Positions 36,410 to 51,133 of a stretch of DNA of 64,000 bases are shown in pieces (the first letter of the stretch is position 1; each line of letters opens with the position of its first letter). Made by a program: the position numbers and the translations under genes. Under the pieces are notes generated by a model. It did no database searches. It had not been told where the DNA came from and saw nothing but the letters and a program-made list of their open reading frames with translations. The stretch is from Tyto alba (taxonomy: Eukaryota > Chordata > Aves > Strigiformes > Tytonidae), in the NCBI RefSeq assembly GCF_018691265.1, contig NW_024881329.1, positions 5,456,001-5,520,000 of the forward strand, written 5' to 3'.

Positions 36410-39400
36410 GTATGAGTAACTGTAGGGAGTCACCCTGTTTCCATACTGAAAAGCTGCAGTTGCATGATGTCAGCCTAAAAGCTGGAAAGCCTCTGATGGT
36501 GGCAAGTGTGGTGTGAGCAGCTGCTCACGGCTCTGAGCACAGCCTGCCCATCTGTGCGTGCTGCCAGGCAGGGGCTGGGCTAGGGTTTTAGGCTGTGTCC
36601 CCTGCCTAAGGGTTGGTGATCTAGTCCTTACCTGCCGTGTTTCAGATGTTGGGAAACAATCGGTCACTGCTAACTTCCTCATCACTACATCTGTGTCTTT
36701 GCTCCAGAATTCTTTGGGAGGCTGAGCACTTATTCTTTGTGAGGTGGTCCTGCACTTCTGAACTCACAGCACAGTAAGCGAGGTTTTGGAAGGCAAAGCT
36801 TCAACTACTGCTGGAAGCATCTACCCGTGAACTACTTAATATAGTTCAGTATGTTACGGTGTCTGTATGGAAGAGACAGGAGAGAAGGGTTGCCCATGAA
36901 CATTATCAGTACTAATAAGCATGGTATTAATGCAGCCAAAGGAATGATCTATTTATATACCCACCCTTTAATGCTTGTGAATGTGCTAATTCTGTGAGAA
37001 CTTGCAAAGCCATGAGCTATATGAACTTGGATGCTACACACTTCTTGATGCATTATTTCTCCTTTTGTCTGTAGATCAGTCTAACTCCAAATGGCCCAAG
37101 AGTTTCAAAGACACCACAACTTAAATGTGTCCTTCATGCTTTCGCTTCAACATCTTGTTGTGGCAAAGCCAGCTTGTCACTCGCTCTAGATTGAGGCTTT
37201 TAAATATAAACGGATTATAACAGTTCATGTTACCTGGCCCAGCTGGGCTAGAAATAGGCACCTTTTCTCATTAGAAAAGCAGGCATCTCTCTTCCAGTGG
37301 ACTCAGACTTCTCATTAGCCTTGAAATATTTCTCACTGCTCCCCCCACTCCAAGTTAGAGTTTGGCCAAATCCATGAGTTCTTATTTCCATAAACTGCAA
37401 TATCTCAGAGGGCTTCTGAACTGATTACAAGTGTGACTGTAATCTACATAAGGTACCTGACCTAATTTTCATGTAATTGGTACCTATTACTCGCTGAAGT
37501 TGTCTTTTCCTCCAGGAGATGAAAGTAAGCCTTGCAGAATATTGATGTGCAGTCTCGGAGCATTTATAGAACACAGATGAGACTCCTGAATTTTTCCTCT
37601 CAGAGCTTAAGTCTGTGTGTGTTTAGACTTTCTTTTGGAGAGTTGCTGTAACTAGTAAAGTTCTAAAACAAAAGAAATAAACCCCAGAAATGCAACTTGG
37701 CTACAAACCCCTGAATGCAATACTATAATTTTTAACCTAGCGGACTGGATAAGATAGCAGGTATGTGAGCAATACTTTCTACTCCTGGCTGTCCAGTGTG
37801 CTGATTGTTCCCTTGCTGGCCAGCAGCAGGCAATAGTCTTACGTTGTGTTCAGGTGCACAGTGGGTCTCTAACCTGAAGGGCAGAGTTCATTGAGACTAG
37901 CTCTGATGCAATAAGCCTGACAAAATGGAAAGCAGAAGATATTTATGTAAGGCTACATATGTTGTCTGTAAATGTAGTCACTTATCCTCTCCTCTTTCAC
38001 TGAGCTGTGAGTAATCAAAAGATCCATGTTTGGTTATTTCTGAAGAAGATACTCCCCCATTTAACTGTCCAGCATATATTGTTGTTTCAGCCTGAGCATA
38101 TGTACTTTTCTGGTGTATTGGGAAAATGTGCTAATGTGTAAAACTGAAAATCATGTGGGAAAGAGTTGAAGGTGAACAAAACGATGAAATTCTATGGGTA
38201 GAAGGATCTTGTTAAATGGACTTAAGAAATTCTCAAAACTTTAATGTGGTTTAATTCTTTTTTTTCTCTGATGTCTTAGCCACGTGATAACAAGATGTTT
38301 TGTTCCACCAACGAAATGGAGCATTAACTTGGAGTACTGGATTACACATAGCACAAACATGGCTGTTACGTGCAAACTTTCTATGTTCTGCCAAGGTCAA
38401 TTTGTGGGGGTTGAGATGAAACTGTTTCCTAAACTGTGAAAGTGATCCTGGGTACCCAGCCTGCTGGAATGCCTGAAGGTTTCATGGATTCCTTCTCCTT
38501 TAAGCCCACTAGCAGGATATCTGCTAACGCAGGCGCTTTCTTCCTGCCTGCATCAATCCAGTGTGGCCGACTTAAAGGAAAGCACGGCTTTGTTTTGACT
38601 CGTAATTTTGTGTTCTGACTTGATCTTTGCCTCCGGAAGGAGCATTTACAGCAGCCTTTTCTGTAGATAACTAAGGCAAAAGGGCCTTTGGGTATTGGAA
38701 AAGATGAACGTAACAGTCATGTTTGAATATGACACCAGACCCACAACAGGAGTTGGAAGGTGTCACAATATGCTCAAGACAACTCTCACAGCACCTGGGA
38801 AGGGCGCTGCCCGCTGTTCAGTGGCACTGCGGCTGCCCTGGCCGGGCACCGCACATGCTGCCGTGCCGGCACAGCCCGTGGAGGTTGGTAGCCCAAGAGG
38901 AGGTGCAGTGGCCAGGCACGGTATGGCCCAGGGACACTCACCGCCTCGGACCACATTTTGGGACTGAGAGGCTCACGTGAGTAACTACCCGAAGCCAACT
39001 CAAGAGGCAGAGTTAAACCCAGGTAACTTTCCATTTCTAATCTGGCTCACTTCATAGCTGAGAACCCGAATTTGGGAAGGGCTGGTGAAAGGCCTCACAT
39101 CATTCAGGTGATAGAAGCAAAGCGGGTAGCAAAATAGCTTTTTGGCCTGGGACAGAGGATCTGCAGCGGGCTCGCTCTTCTCACCAACTTTTAGAGGGCG
39201 TCCATCTGCTGGTCCTATGACCAGGCAGGTCTTAGTGATGCCTGAAAGTTACTGGAGAGACAGTTCCTGAGGGTGCCTTCCGAAGCACCAAATATGCTGC
39301 CTCGGTCAGGCTGACTTTGTACTCTGTGCCCTCCCCACCCCAGTTCGTAAACTGTTGCTGGTCTGGCTCTGCTTGCCCAGTGCTCCTGCAGGTGACTGCA

Positions 39401-42399
39401 GCCACAGCTTCTGATTTCAGATGATTTGTTACAGAGCGTGTTCCGGGAAAACTTCATGTTAGAAGCATACACCAAAATGAAGGTGTCGGTAGTTTCTTTA
39501 ACTGCATGAAGTGATGCATTTACAAACCATATCTGTTTATGAACATGTTTTACAGAAGAGTGTGGAAGACTAATAGGAATAAGCTTATAAGTAGCATGTA
39601 GAAAGATAAAGCTAACAATGTACTGTTTATGTAATGTAACTCCTAAGGTCGTTTAATGCATCTCATTAATGTTGACTGGGAACTAGTCTGACTTAAATTC
39701 AGGGCTTTCCTGCAACTACGGAGAGTTTGCCTGTTTTAGGACAACACAAAACTAGTCTTTACCTCTGTAGAAGCAGAGAGCTGCGCTGGGTACACAAAGG
39801 TGGCCATGCTGGTGTGACATGGGAGTTGATTAGAGTGAGCCTAGATGATGGAGATAATGGTCCTTCAAGAACAGGGCTCACCAGACCTGTCTTAAATTGA
39901 TGGTAGTCTTTGAGATTAAGCCGTTGTCTGCCTATGAGGCAGATGAAGTTGGAAATACGTGCTCAGGGTGAAGTGGGGGAATCCTGCTTGATGAGTCAGT
40001 CCCAGGTTATATTCCTAAATCTTCATTTATCTGCCTGCTGATTTTTGAAATAATTCGCTCGTTGACTGTGCTACATAAGGTGTTCATTCAGGGCTTAAAA
40101 TCTAAGGGATGTCTGACTCTGGAATTCCCAGGCTCTCCCAATGTAGCTGTCAGACTTGGATCCTGGGAAGCTCTGTCTTAGGGCAGGACCTGAAGATGAA
40201 AGTTCTCTGTAAGTAGAGAAAATAGTACTAGATTTGCAGACCTAGAAAGAAACAGTGGTGAGCAGAAATACATCTTCTCTCAGATAAAGTAGTTGCTTTT
40301 ATCAGACCTGTAAAGAGAACCTTGTCCGAACTCCCTGAACTTGCTTTAAAGTACATCCGAGATATCAAGTAGATCTCGGCTCCAGCGTGTTTGCTGTTTG
40401 AACAGACACACAATGCGCTGCAGCCTCACCTCCGTCTTATCTGAATCAGCTGCCACTACTTTGGAGCAAAAAGCAAGAAAAAACAAAATTAATATCTGGA
40501 TAAACAGCCCATTAATTTGATGACAACTGTTGTTATCCGTTTCAGGGTCCAGAAAGCAGCCTGGGCAGTGAGCTAATGAGAACACCAGAGCTGTGCAGAC
40601 TTGGGGGAGGTGGGGGTTAGAGAAGAAAACAGAACAAACACTCTTTCTGTAGCTTGGAGCTAAGGGGATTCAGCCAAAGGTTAATTGCTTTCTACCCTAA
40701 AATGCTGTGAAGTGTTGCTGCATGGTGTCATACAGCTGCTTCGTTCCAGCCTCGGGGTGTCTGTTTCAGTGGTGGGTGGCATGAGCCAATATCCTTTTCT
40801 TAACCGCATGGGGGTGTTGCGAGGTCTCTTGAGTTAAGACTTCCAAAAATTGGTAGAGCCTGGTTGGTGTTGTTTAGGATATCACTGCACCATGGAAGCA
40901 GTGAGCAAAAATACCAAATGAGCAGCCCCTCTGTCTCCTTGCTTCTCCCTCACTGGCAAAAATGTGGAGAGGGAGCAAGTGGTAAATTCTTGATGGATGA
41001 ACCCTGCATAACTAGAAGGAGCTGTGGACTTGAGAGAGTCTGCCCCTTTCCTCACTCTACGGTCACCTGCTTGTGCAACAAGCACGTTTGCTGCCTCTGC
41101 TGCCAGTGGCCAACCAATTGCCCCATTCTGGGTGCTTGCTCAGAAACAGGGGTACTGAGCTCTTGTGCAAACCATTTTCTTAGCCCTGCCATCCTCCTTC
41201 CATTGCAGGCTTGAGGCAGTACAGTGGATAGCTAGTCACAGTCAGCCCCAAGGAAATGGTGAAAACATCGAAGCATTCTGAGCAAAATGACTGGGGGCAA
41301 TAGCAGGCTCTGGGTGAGACCTGCGAGTAACCCCAGCAATCCAGGGAGGATCCCCAGGCCTGCAGCCACCTGGTACACAGGAAAGGGGGATGAAGCTTTT
41401 GTGCTCATCACATCTGCCTTGCGACTGCGTCTCTTTGACATCATATCCCAGCAACATGGAAAGGAGGTCTGTATGCAAGACCTGACTGTGTGGCCACCTT
41501 TGTAGTGAAAGGCAGAGTCCTTTTGTTTTCTCACTTGCGTTCAACTTGGTTCTGATAACTTGCTGCTTGCTTTTCAGTAGGAATTTTTTTTTTTTAGGGC
41601 ATGTAAGTTCACTGTTTTCTCTGGTTCATCTTTAGACTAATGAGTAAAAGATGCTACAGGAATCAAAAGTACAGAAAGGAAGTCAGGAAGAGACTTCTAA
41701 AATTAGAGGAATATGAAGTCATTCACAGATCCTGGTTATCTAGGGATGGTGAGACCAAGGGTTAGATTGACACTGAACTGCTGGTCTCTCTAATGAGAGC
41801 CTTTAGGGTCCCATCGTGGTTAGCTTGCTGTATAGCGACCTAGGTGTCTTTACTGTATTTGTATATTCTCATCTTTACTGGAACTCTATTTCTGGTGCAT
41901 ATATCTGGAATAAAAAAAATCCCACAAGTTTCCAAGTACTTCCAGTTTGAGACTCTTACAGCACTGGGTATTGACCTCCAGTTGCGCAGAGAACACCGAA
42001 CCTGTTCTCTGTAGTTTTTCCTAGAGCCTGATGGCTGCTCTTGCTTGTCACCAAGTTGGGTCAAGAGACCCAGATCTAGGACAGTCAATAGTAAATGTCA
42101 TCTGAATGTCACCTTTGTCTCTTAGCTGATGTTTGTGTGAACTGTAATTTTAATGCTCAAATCTGTTATTCCTAAGACTTTTTTTTCCATGTACAACTCT
42201 GTCATGCAGCTTTCACGCTATGCAGGACTTAAGGCAATAAAATAACTGTTTACTAGACTGGGGCTCTCCTGGCAGCTTGGAAGTCTCCTGCTGGTTTCAA
42301 AACCAGGAAGCTGGAGAAGGGAAAAATTGCCCTGTACTGTTGTGCAGTTCTGTAGCACTGGCCAGGGCTTCCTTGTCTGGAGATCATCATGGTGAAAGA

Positions 42400-42470
42400 G
42401 GATTAGAGTATTTCAGTTGGAAGGCACTTACAATGATCATCTAGTCCAACTCTAATTGATACTTTTGTGA
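42400..42470 (-). mobile_element. Short CR1 3'-end fragment
   Basis: TTCAGTTGGAAGGCACTTAC then AATGATCATCTAGTCCAACT matches the reverse complement of the CR1 3' end (GGTTGGAAGGGACCT...ATCATCTAGTCCAAC). About 70 bp are recognisable. Confidence 0.6.
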
Positions 42471-45400
42471 TTAGATGTAAGTAAATGTAAATGCTTCTGG
42501 TCTCTCACCTCTCGGAGTGGGAAAATTTCTGATTTTAGTGTTTGTAGGTAAAGTACCAATATTGCAAATACATCTGCTAGTATGACATCTGATCTACTTG
42601 TCACTGTTTCTCCTGCCTGCTCATTCTGCCTGTTTCCTTATGAACATTGTTTCCTTTAACTTGTGCTTTCAACACCTATTTTAGTTAATGGCCTTACATC
42701 TTCAATTTATCATATATAGGGTATAAATTCATTACCTGTTTTTCCTGATTAGATTTAAGACCTTCTCTAATTGGATTCTGATGATTAAGTAGTGACTGGT
42801 CCAGACACAGGATGGGAAAAGCTTTCAGGTTTGGTCCATGCTGAGATATGCCTGTGGGTGAAGGCATATAATATCAAAGGCATGATGATTTGATTAGTAG
42901 AATGAACATTTATAACCCAGAACTATATGTCTGAACTTGAATTAGGCTACAAAGCTGCATGGGTGGTGAGGATGCGTTGTAGCAGCCCTTGTGAGAAAGG
43001 ATTTTAACATCCACTGCCCTTGCTGAGTAGGTGTGAGCACGATGCTTTCCACCGTGGGGCTTGCTGACAGTTGCAGAGTAGCAACAGAAATGCTCTTCCG
43101 TGGAACGGCTGAGGCCCCCTTTATCTGCTGGAGCAGCACCTGGTTCCTGGCGCTGTGTGCGGTGGCAGGCGTTTCCATGAACGTGTGTGTGTGTGTGGAA
43201 CCTTTGTGTGCTCTCCTGGCTCCCGCAGAGTCAGGCTCGTATCACTGGAAAGGGTTTTAACCGAAGTTTAGTGCAGGCATCCTACTCGCTCATGTTTCTG
43301 ATAATGTCACGGACTACCGTATCCCATTGTCTAGATATTAAACCTTTAACTCTGTATTATGAGAATGTTGTAGTACAGGCTGGTGGTATTCATGTGGCTG
43401 TTATAACTGACAACAGACGTTGCTTTGAAAAATAAGCTTTCTGCCATGAAAAACTTGGGTTTGCCTCTTGGTTGAAACGCTGTCTTGAACAAAGGAGTAC
43501 CGTGGTGAAATTCTCCTCAAACTCTTACCTTGGTTGCAGTAAAACATGATGGTTGTCTTAATCTTGCTAATATTTTCTGGGTGAAACTGGGTGCTGATAT
43601 AGAAAACACCCAGCCTATTTCTGGACTACGAACTTGTTCTTGAGCAAGTGTGTACTCCGTTTAATGTTGGAGCTTGATTATTTTCCATGCCCAGCTTGGG
43701 TAAGGCAAAGTTGTTTCCTCTGATTCTTATACTGAGTGACAGAATGGTCTGAGAAAGCCCTGGAGGTTTTATTAGTGTCTCTTCCTATCTCAGTCATGTG
43801 TGCATGGCTTACCCTGCACTGCTGTGCGCCCGGTCTGTTTCCACCCATCTGTAGAAAGGCCAAGGGTAGGATCACAAGATGGTTCCAGATGATCAAGCTT
43901 TTTCCACACTTAATCCCCCTCAGTAAGGAGAAGATGTAGGCAGTAGGGAAAATAGGCATAGGTGTGCTTTGGGCTTTTATTTGACCTCCATGTAGATCCC
44001 TTCCTCTTTTTCTGACAGTGAAAGAATAGGGCCCAGTTAGTCTGCTTCTAGAGAATAGTCTTCAGATGCATGGTGCTCAGGCAGCTAAAGATCACATTTG
44101 GAGCACAAACCACCCTTAGTGTTTGGTAGGTTGGATAAACTGCCACTGAGAAACTTGCTGCTTACCTGACAGCAATATGGCTGGCTGCCTACAATGCAGA
44201 GCTGCTGTTCTGATGTTGTGTATAGTTCTGTTAAGCACTCGCAAGAGCTGCCTCCGTGGGGGTTGGCCCTTTCTGGTTGATGGGGGGAGGAAAGGCTGGG
44301 GTAAGCTGGCTCTGGGCTCGGGTGGGAGTGCTCTTCAGCCTCAGGGGACCCATGGAGGAGCTGTCATGGGGTTACTGCAAGGGCCAGGCTCTTCAAAGCT
44401 TTCTGTCCTCAGGTTAGTGCTTACACCTCTCCCTACCTCTCTTTTGAAGTAGAGATAAAGTGAATAGGCCTTGGCACTTTCTCTGTATATGAAGTAGTTA
44501 AGGCAGATGCCTTAACTTCCAACGAGATTTTGCTGTGTTCTGCTTTTGAAGTCTTCTATTGTAAATGAGATGTACTCTCTGCTTTTGTTGGAGCTGGGTA
44601 TTGCAAATAGGATGAAGCCCTCTTTCTGCATGTCAGTACAATAGAAAACCATAAGTTTTTCTAGAAGAAACTTGGAGAGTCTACAGGATTGCCTTAAACT
44701 GTCAGAGAAGACTACAGCCAACACTACCGGTGGTGGAGTTGCATGGTATCACTCCTGGGTTTTTCTCTACTTGCCTTCTGGCCTAACTGAAGGTGCTGAA
44801 ACAACCTGTTAGTTTGCAGCATGAATGGTCACTGAACCCAGGAGGACTGGGGAGAGGATTTGTAATATTACTTGCGTGGCTCTATTAGCAACACTTTGTA
44901 TGAGTAAGTTGGTAGAATAGTGTTATGAGCCATCTGCCTGCATCTGTAGTTGCTCAACAGCCTGAAAGTGCACTTCGAAATGAGCACTACTAGAGCTGAC
45001 CCTAGTAAAATCTTGGGGTTTATTCCTAGAACTGTTGCACAAACTTAATATCAAGTGCTGTCTTGGAGTCCTGCATCTTGTCAGTGAAACACCTGGGAAG
45101 CCTGAAAGATTTTGCAAGATCTGAGATCTCCAAAGTAGCTTTAGACTTTTGTGACTATTGAATGGGCAATGAATCTTTCCTTGTTTTCTTTTTTCCACTT
45201 TAATAGTGTTAAACTAATTTTCTGCAAACCTGCTTTCAACTGTCTGGCTAATTTGTACTGGAAGTAATTGGACACACCTAATGGAAAGCATAGTGGAAAT
45301 TTGCTATGAATGGCAATGTTCTCTTCAAGTCACTTGTCTGTTCCATTTGATAATTGGCATAACAGTGGTTAAGTAACCTGATTTATCCCCTTCCCTGCCA

Positions 45401-48400
45401 GTGATGGAAGTTTAAAATGAGTTTTCAAAACTGTAACTCTTCTCTAAAGCTTCCCTAACAAAATAGTGTTTATTACTCTCTTAATGTCTTGCCATCTAAC
45501 ATTAGGCTGCTGCTCAGCACAGCCTTCAGAGAGCTTTCACTAGAATGGTTAGCCATGGCAAGGTAACTTCAGGACTACTGGTTATCTTGAGACACCCAGG
45601 GTGATCATGGCGATCCTGTTAGTTTGACTGCAGTCTCCTTGTACAAAGACCATGTTCATCTACTCTCAAATCCATAATAAAGTCATATTATGTGCTTGTC
45701 TACTCATACCATAATGGAATCCTGGACCGTACCCAGAACTGTAGTGTTTCTGGGCAGCAGCAGTACTTATTCTGCTGTGCTGGTTGCAGCTCTTCCTAGC
45801 ATGGCAGCTGCCGCTTGGATGGTGTGAGTTTTCTCCCCCGTCCCAGGGTTCTTGTGCTTTGTGAAGCTCTCTCAATCATGTAGGCTTCTTCAGCCTTTTG
45901 CAAGGTGGTGATGTGTAAAAGCCCACAGGTGGCTTTTTGGCTCAGAAGGCACAACAGAGCTGTTAGTGAGCATGTTGCTGCCATCTGCCAGCACAGGGAG
46001 TTCCCACCCTGTGTAGTGGGTGCTGTGAGCTTTGCCTTAGCTCTTTGGGGATGTTTCTTGCCTGGGTTTGTTCTCTGCGCTTGGGTCCACCTTGTGATCT
46101 GCTGGCAGAAGGAGGTGTGTGTCCTGGTTACTTCACAAAGGCTCATGAGCCTAAAGCATCTGAGTAGTCAGCCTGGAGCTGTCTGCAAGGGCTGTGTCCA
46201 AAACAACCTTTGCACTGCTGCTTTCTCCAAGACCTTGGTGTCTCGAATGTCATTCAGGTCTTTCAAGCAGATGGGAGAATATGAAGCACCAAGAGATTTT
46301 GGCTGGGTCTAACATGGGCTTGCTGGGCAGTGGGGCCAAGTTACTCCACTCTCACCTTGTAACTGCAGTGGGTCTCTGGGGAAGAGCAGGAGTTGTGCAG
46401 CAGGCGTGCAAATGCTCAGCAGCCAGTGTTTAGGCTGAAAACCCCTGCTTTTTCTGAAACAAAAGTTCTAGGGCAGACCTGCCTCTGAGGGATTGCTTAC
46501 AGCACCAACCCTTCAGACTTAGTGGCATTGCTTGCGGGTAGATCAGCAGCCTGTGCAGGGCCTGTATCCTTGGCCTCCTATGGCCGTTCTCTCTGCCTGA
46601 AACAGTGTGGAGATAATGCTTCCAAAGAAAAATTTAATTTCTCCCTTCAGAGTTGTGAAGTTGGGTCTTGATATCCCTTTTCCGTGTGGTTGGTGTATCC
46701 TGAATGGTTCAGCCATTGCTGGTTTCCCGGTTCTTGAGGCAGCTGAAGCGAGGCTGAGCTTGGCTAAAGGGGCTTCTTGTCTTCAGAAACAAACTCTTAG
46801 AAGGAAACAGATGCCTTTGTTTATCTATTAAGAGGTGAGACAACTTTGCCTGTAGGTACATGTAAAAAAAAAAAGTCGATGTGGTTCTAAGGTTTTCAAA
46901 CAGCCACTGTCTAGCATAACTTCTATGGGGCAGGCTTCTCTCTGTTAAAGGTTCCTGTCCCACGAGGCTTTTTAAGCCATCAAGAGGGCTGAAAGTTATT
47001 TGTGGTGGTACAGATTGCCTGCTCTCTGCAAGAGCTTCTGCTCCATGTTCGGTCCAGCAAGGCTCTTAGCTATTTTCATATAGATGGGCTGTAATGCTGT
47101 GAATTATTTCTTGTGGAAACTTTAGCTATTGTGCTTAGCGGGTTTACAGGAGCTTTTTGAGTCTGCTTTTAATGTATTTGTGTTGGTGGGGATTTTGAGT
47201 GGAATTACATGCCGAGGCTTTCAGACAACGGCTGTAAATACACAGCTCCACTCTAGTCGCTTACTTCACAGTAGCAGCTGCTGTGGTGTTACAGAAACTT
47301 CATAGCTTTGACTGCATCTTATTAGTTCAGCACACTATTAATATCCCAGCAGCTTTTTGTATTAGTTTCCACACTTAATATTGGTTCTCCTTCCTTCTTC
47401 CCTGCCCCCCCTTCACACTCAGTGATTAAACTAAATTCATCTTGGGGCTGTTTCATTTAAGATGCCCTTGCTGCCCACACCAAAGAGGAGAACCAGACTG
47501 GAAGCAAAACAATTGTGCTAACAGTCACCAGGTATATTTAGTGGCAGTGTCATCTGGCATGCATTTATTGCTCAGAACTAGCATCTTTCTGCTTCCATAT
47601 GGAGCATTTGTAGTGTTGGCAAAATCTTTCCAGAGAAACAGCTGCTGATTGGCTGCTCTTGTCTATCTGGGGAAGGATCTGTCCTTAAATACTTAGTTAT
47701 TCTGCTGGCTAAAAATGGCATCAAGCACTTGGCACTATCAGGATGGACTTGAAGCTTCACTGAGATGTGTTGGCTGCATTGGACCAAGACCTGGCGAATC
47801 CTTGTCTCCCTCAGAAATGACTGCACAAGTACCAGCAAGAAAACTATTGGGTGTAGGTACATCTTGGGCAAGTCACTGCATGGGACTTGTAAATGCAAAT
47901 TACAGTCTTACTCTGGAAGGTTTTAAAAATAAATATCACATTATTATGGTTAAGTGGCTCTGGTGAAAAGGCTACAAGACTGAGGTGCATCTTGGCTACT
48001 ATTTGTTCTTAGTGTAAAGAAATGCTATCCCAAATGGCAGCAATGCCTCATCTTTGAGGTGCTGTATCTCAATAAAGTGGAGAAAACAGGTTGTCTTCTG
48101 AGTAGAGATTGGGAGCCAACTTCCCTTTGCCAGTCTGCTAATAACCAGAAGCAGAGCAGGAAGGAAGGCTCCATCAAGCATTTGGCATGACTTCCCCAGC
48201 CCCCAAGTGAGTGAACCATCTGGCTGACACATAACCCTGAGTTGGGCAACTCACCAAGAAGAATAAAAGTATTTTACCTCTTTGGTTGAGGGTAAGCGCT
48301 TGCCGCTTGTGAGCTCTGGGGACAAGGTCAGCAAAAAATGACATCCAGACAGCTGGGAGAGAACCGAGGGGTGGGTTTTAACCCCAGAGCCCGGGGGTTT

Positions 48401-51133
48401 GCTCACCTCTGAGCTCTTCCTGTGACACCCTGCACAACCGAGCAGCGAGTGAATTCATGTGATATCACCTTGAAACAGGCTGGCTTAGGGCAGTCTGAGG
48501 GTCTAGGACACTGAAATACCTTCCTGCGCAGAATAGTTTGAATTAGTTGATCTGCATGGCATGCTGCCAGCCTTCAAGGAGAACTGGGGAGGCCTGGCTA
48601 TTGGTCAGCAGGCTGGGTGATAGGAAGTTATTAATAGCTGCTCTTCCATGGAAAGAATGAGTTTGGCTTACATGTGATGCAAAGCTGCTAGCTGGTACAG
48701 CAAGCATGTGCTGGAAGTCTTGTCTATTAACACTTGAATGAACAGGTTATGTGCTGTGGAGAGCTTTGAGCCTCGTGGCCTGAGGTTTCCTGGTGTTGGT
48801 TTTTGAATCTGAGCTGTGTGATCAGACTGTACAGGTGCAAGTCTGAAGAGGCTGTCAGCTCTTGATCAGCCTCAGGGTGTGGTGCCTGTTTCCTCTGTTC
48901 CTTGGTGAGTTTAGGTTCCCCTCAAATTCCCTTATGCTACAGTTCTCACCTGTAAGAGTCAGCTCTCTGTCTCTGAAGCAACTTGATTTAAGGACACAGA
49001 AGAAAGGTGCTTTTCCATGCACAAAAATTTTAGTAAGGAAAGATTATCTAAAAAAACCCAAACATGACCAATGTGGAACAAAGAGTGGAAGAGATTTGGA
49101 GAAGTAAACAAATAAAAGTTCTCCTCTCTTGTGGCATGGCAATGAGGATCTCGTATGGAGGATTTAGCTGGATCAAAGGTTACAGGAAAGCACACGAGTT
49201 TAATGGATTAGCTCTTCCAATAGTCATGCATATTAGTGCAGCGCAAATGTGTTTATCTTCTATGAATGTGCTTAATTCACTGAAAGAATATTAAAACACC
49301 CTTCAAGGTCTAGAAAAGTGCCTCTTTCTCAACAAATGGGAGTCCGGTTTTCAGGCTGCTTTGGGTATGGCTTGTAAACAACTTCATTTAGAGTATGACG
49401 AGGAAAGTGCTGTGAAGCCTCTGTCCAGATAAAAATCCACCTCTGAAGGCGTGCGGTCATGACAGCCTCCCGCCCAGCTTTGGGGTCGGGTGAAGTCAGT
49501 GAAGGCTTTTGGTGTGCTGTCGCTTTATTACACCCTGGCCTCTGGGCTGGGACCAGCTCCTGCTGGAAGAAGAGGAGGTGGCAGAGCATTTCACAGAAGG
49601 TGTTGGCTGAGTGTCTTGGTCGTAAACTATACCAACGGGTCCTCTCATTTTAAATGGCATTTGGGCAAACTGATCGGAGTAGTTTTAATGAAGTTATTGC
49701 AGGTGTCTTCTGTTGGGTTTGTTCTTGTCCCTTTGATTGGAGTTTGCCTTTTTTGTAAAGTGAAGGCTAGGAGAATAAAAGGGTATTGTCTTCAGTTTGA
49801 GGCACGTATTTCCCATTTGTATCCTTCAGTTCCCTTCAGGAACAGCTACCACTTGCAGGAGACTAATGCAAGGCCTTAATACACAGGAGGTTGCCAAGCC
49901 CCAGTTCAGTGGGACTCACATTAGACATCCCTTGTAACAACCGGTGCTTCCTAAGGGAGCTGCTATCTCCCAGAGTAACACAGTGGATCAAGTGTTGGCC
50001 TATCACTCATCTTAAAGTTCACACTTCTGGTTGTTCTGCTTAGAAAGAGGGTTGCCAACAGAGAGAAGGAGGGACAATGAACAAGAGCTGATGGGATATC
50101 CATTTCTTATTAAACATGGTGCTTATGAAAGTAGTTATTGTCCTGACTCTTGAGAGAAACTCTCTTTCCTCAGTGCTTGCTGCTGATCTGTGTTCTTGTC
50201 TGTTTGATTTCTGCCCTGGAAAACAGGTGTAGAGATGCTATAAGTAGCAAGAAGTCTGATGCTTGAAGCGAGTTCCTCACAGACTCTAAATTACAGTTTT
50301 CCTTCCTGTGCTGCAACCTCGGGTCCCTGACCTGCGACTGCAGCATATTTTCTGTGACTAACAGCTGTAATTCCCTAATTATCATGCTCTGTTCTCCTGC
50401 TGTGCTGTAGATTTTTGTTACCAAGGAAGCGAACCAAGTTTCCTCATTCCTACCCTTGCTTTGTGTACTCCCAACTGTTCTAAATCCACCATTTGATGCA
50501 GCCCATAAAGACAAATGACTATCTCTTGTTTCAAATATTCAAAGTCTCCAGAACATACTGTGTATCTACATGCCAGAGAAGGAAGAGGGCAAAACAAGTC
50601 TTTCTGGCTTTTCTTTTAGTAAAGACAGCTGGTCCAAGGCTATTCCTAGGTTAGAAAAATTACCTTTATTAGCTGTAACCATCCTGTGTGGAGTGCCGGA
50701 CTAAAAGTGCTCTTGGGCAGTGGGCCTAAGTAAATGGTACTTGTGAAGTGACTGTCAAAACTCCTGTGAAACGAAGGTGTGTGTTTAAACTCCAGCAGCA
50801 GGCTGTATGTGTGTGGTGTAATTGGCATGTAAGCCTCGTTGTTTGAGGATGACTGACATGGTAATGGGGCCGATGGGTCATTGCCTTTTTGCCCTTGCCA
50901 TTTTTGAGGTTGGGGAGAAATGATTGTGTGCCAGATAGAAATGAGAATAAACCTGTGCTAATCTAGCTGATCAGAGCAATACAGCCGGACTGTATTGTGA
51001 CAAATATGCAACTGATTAAAACATCAGAAACATGTTAAGCAGCAGGAAAGCCTTCTCGTTTCTACAAAAAGCACAACTAAATACTAACCTACTAAGTACT
51101 CAAAAGTGTACTTGTTTACTGCCTGCACCTTAG

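Larger units (their letters stand above)
20718..51133. other. Long G+T-rich stretch, probable intron or intergenic sequence
   Basis: No confident gene. Contents: short exon-like segments (32436-32480, 33625-33820, 36349-36409), CR1 remnants near 25525-25640 and 42400-42470, a POU-type palindrome at 35931-35965, a G-rich purine tract at 28320-28352, homopolymer T near 30487-30500 and a short GT run near 43184. Long minus-strand frames here reflect the A+C-rich antisense strand. Confidence 0.5.

Noticed and set aside
35953..36516. 187-codon + strand open frame
   Set aside because: No recognisable domain, promoter or splice pattern, and its start ATG is part of the POU palindrome. Only a small internal segment has splice-like borders, and it is listed at low confidence.
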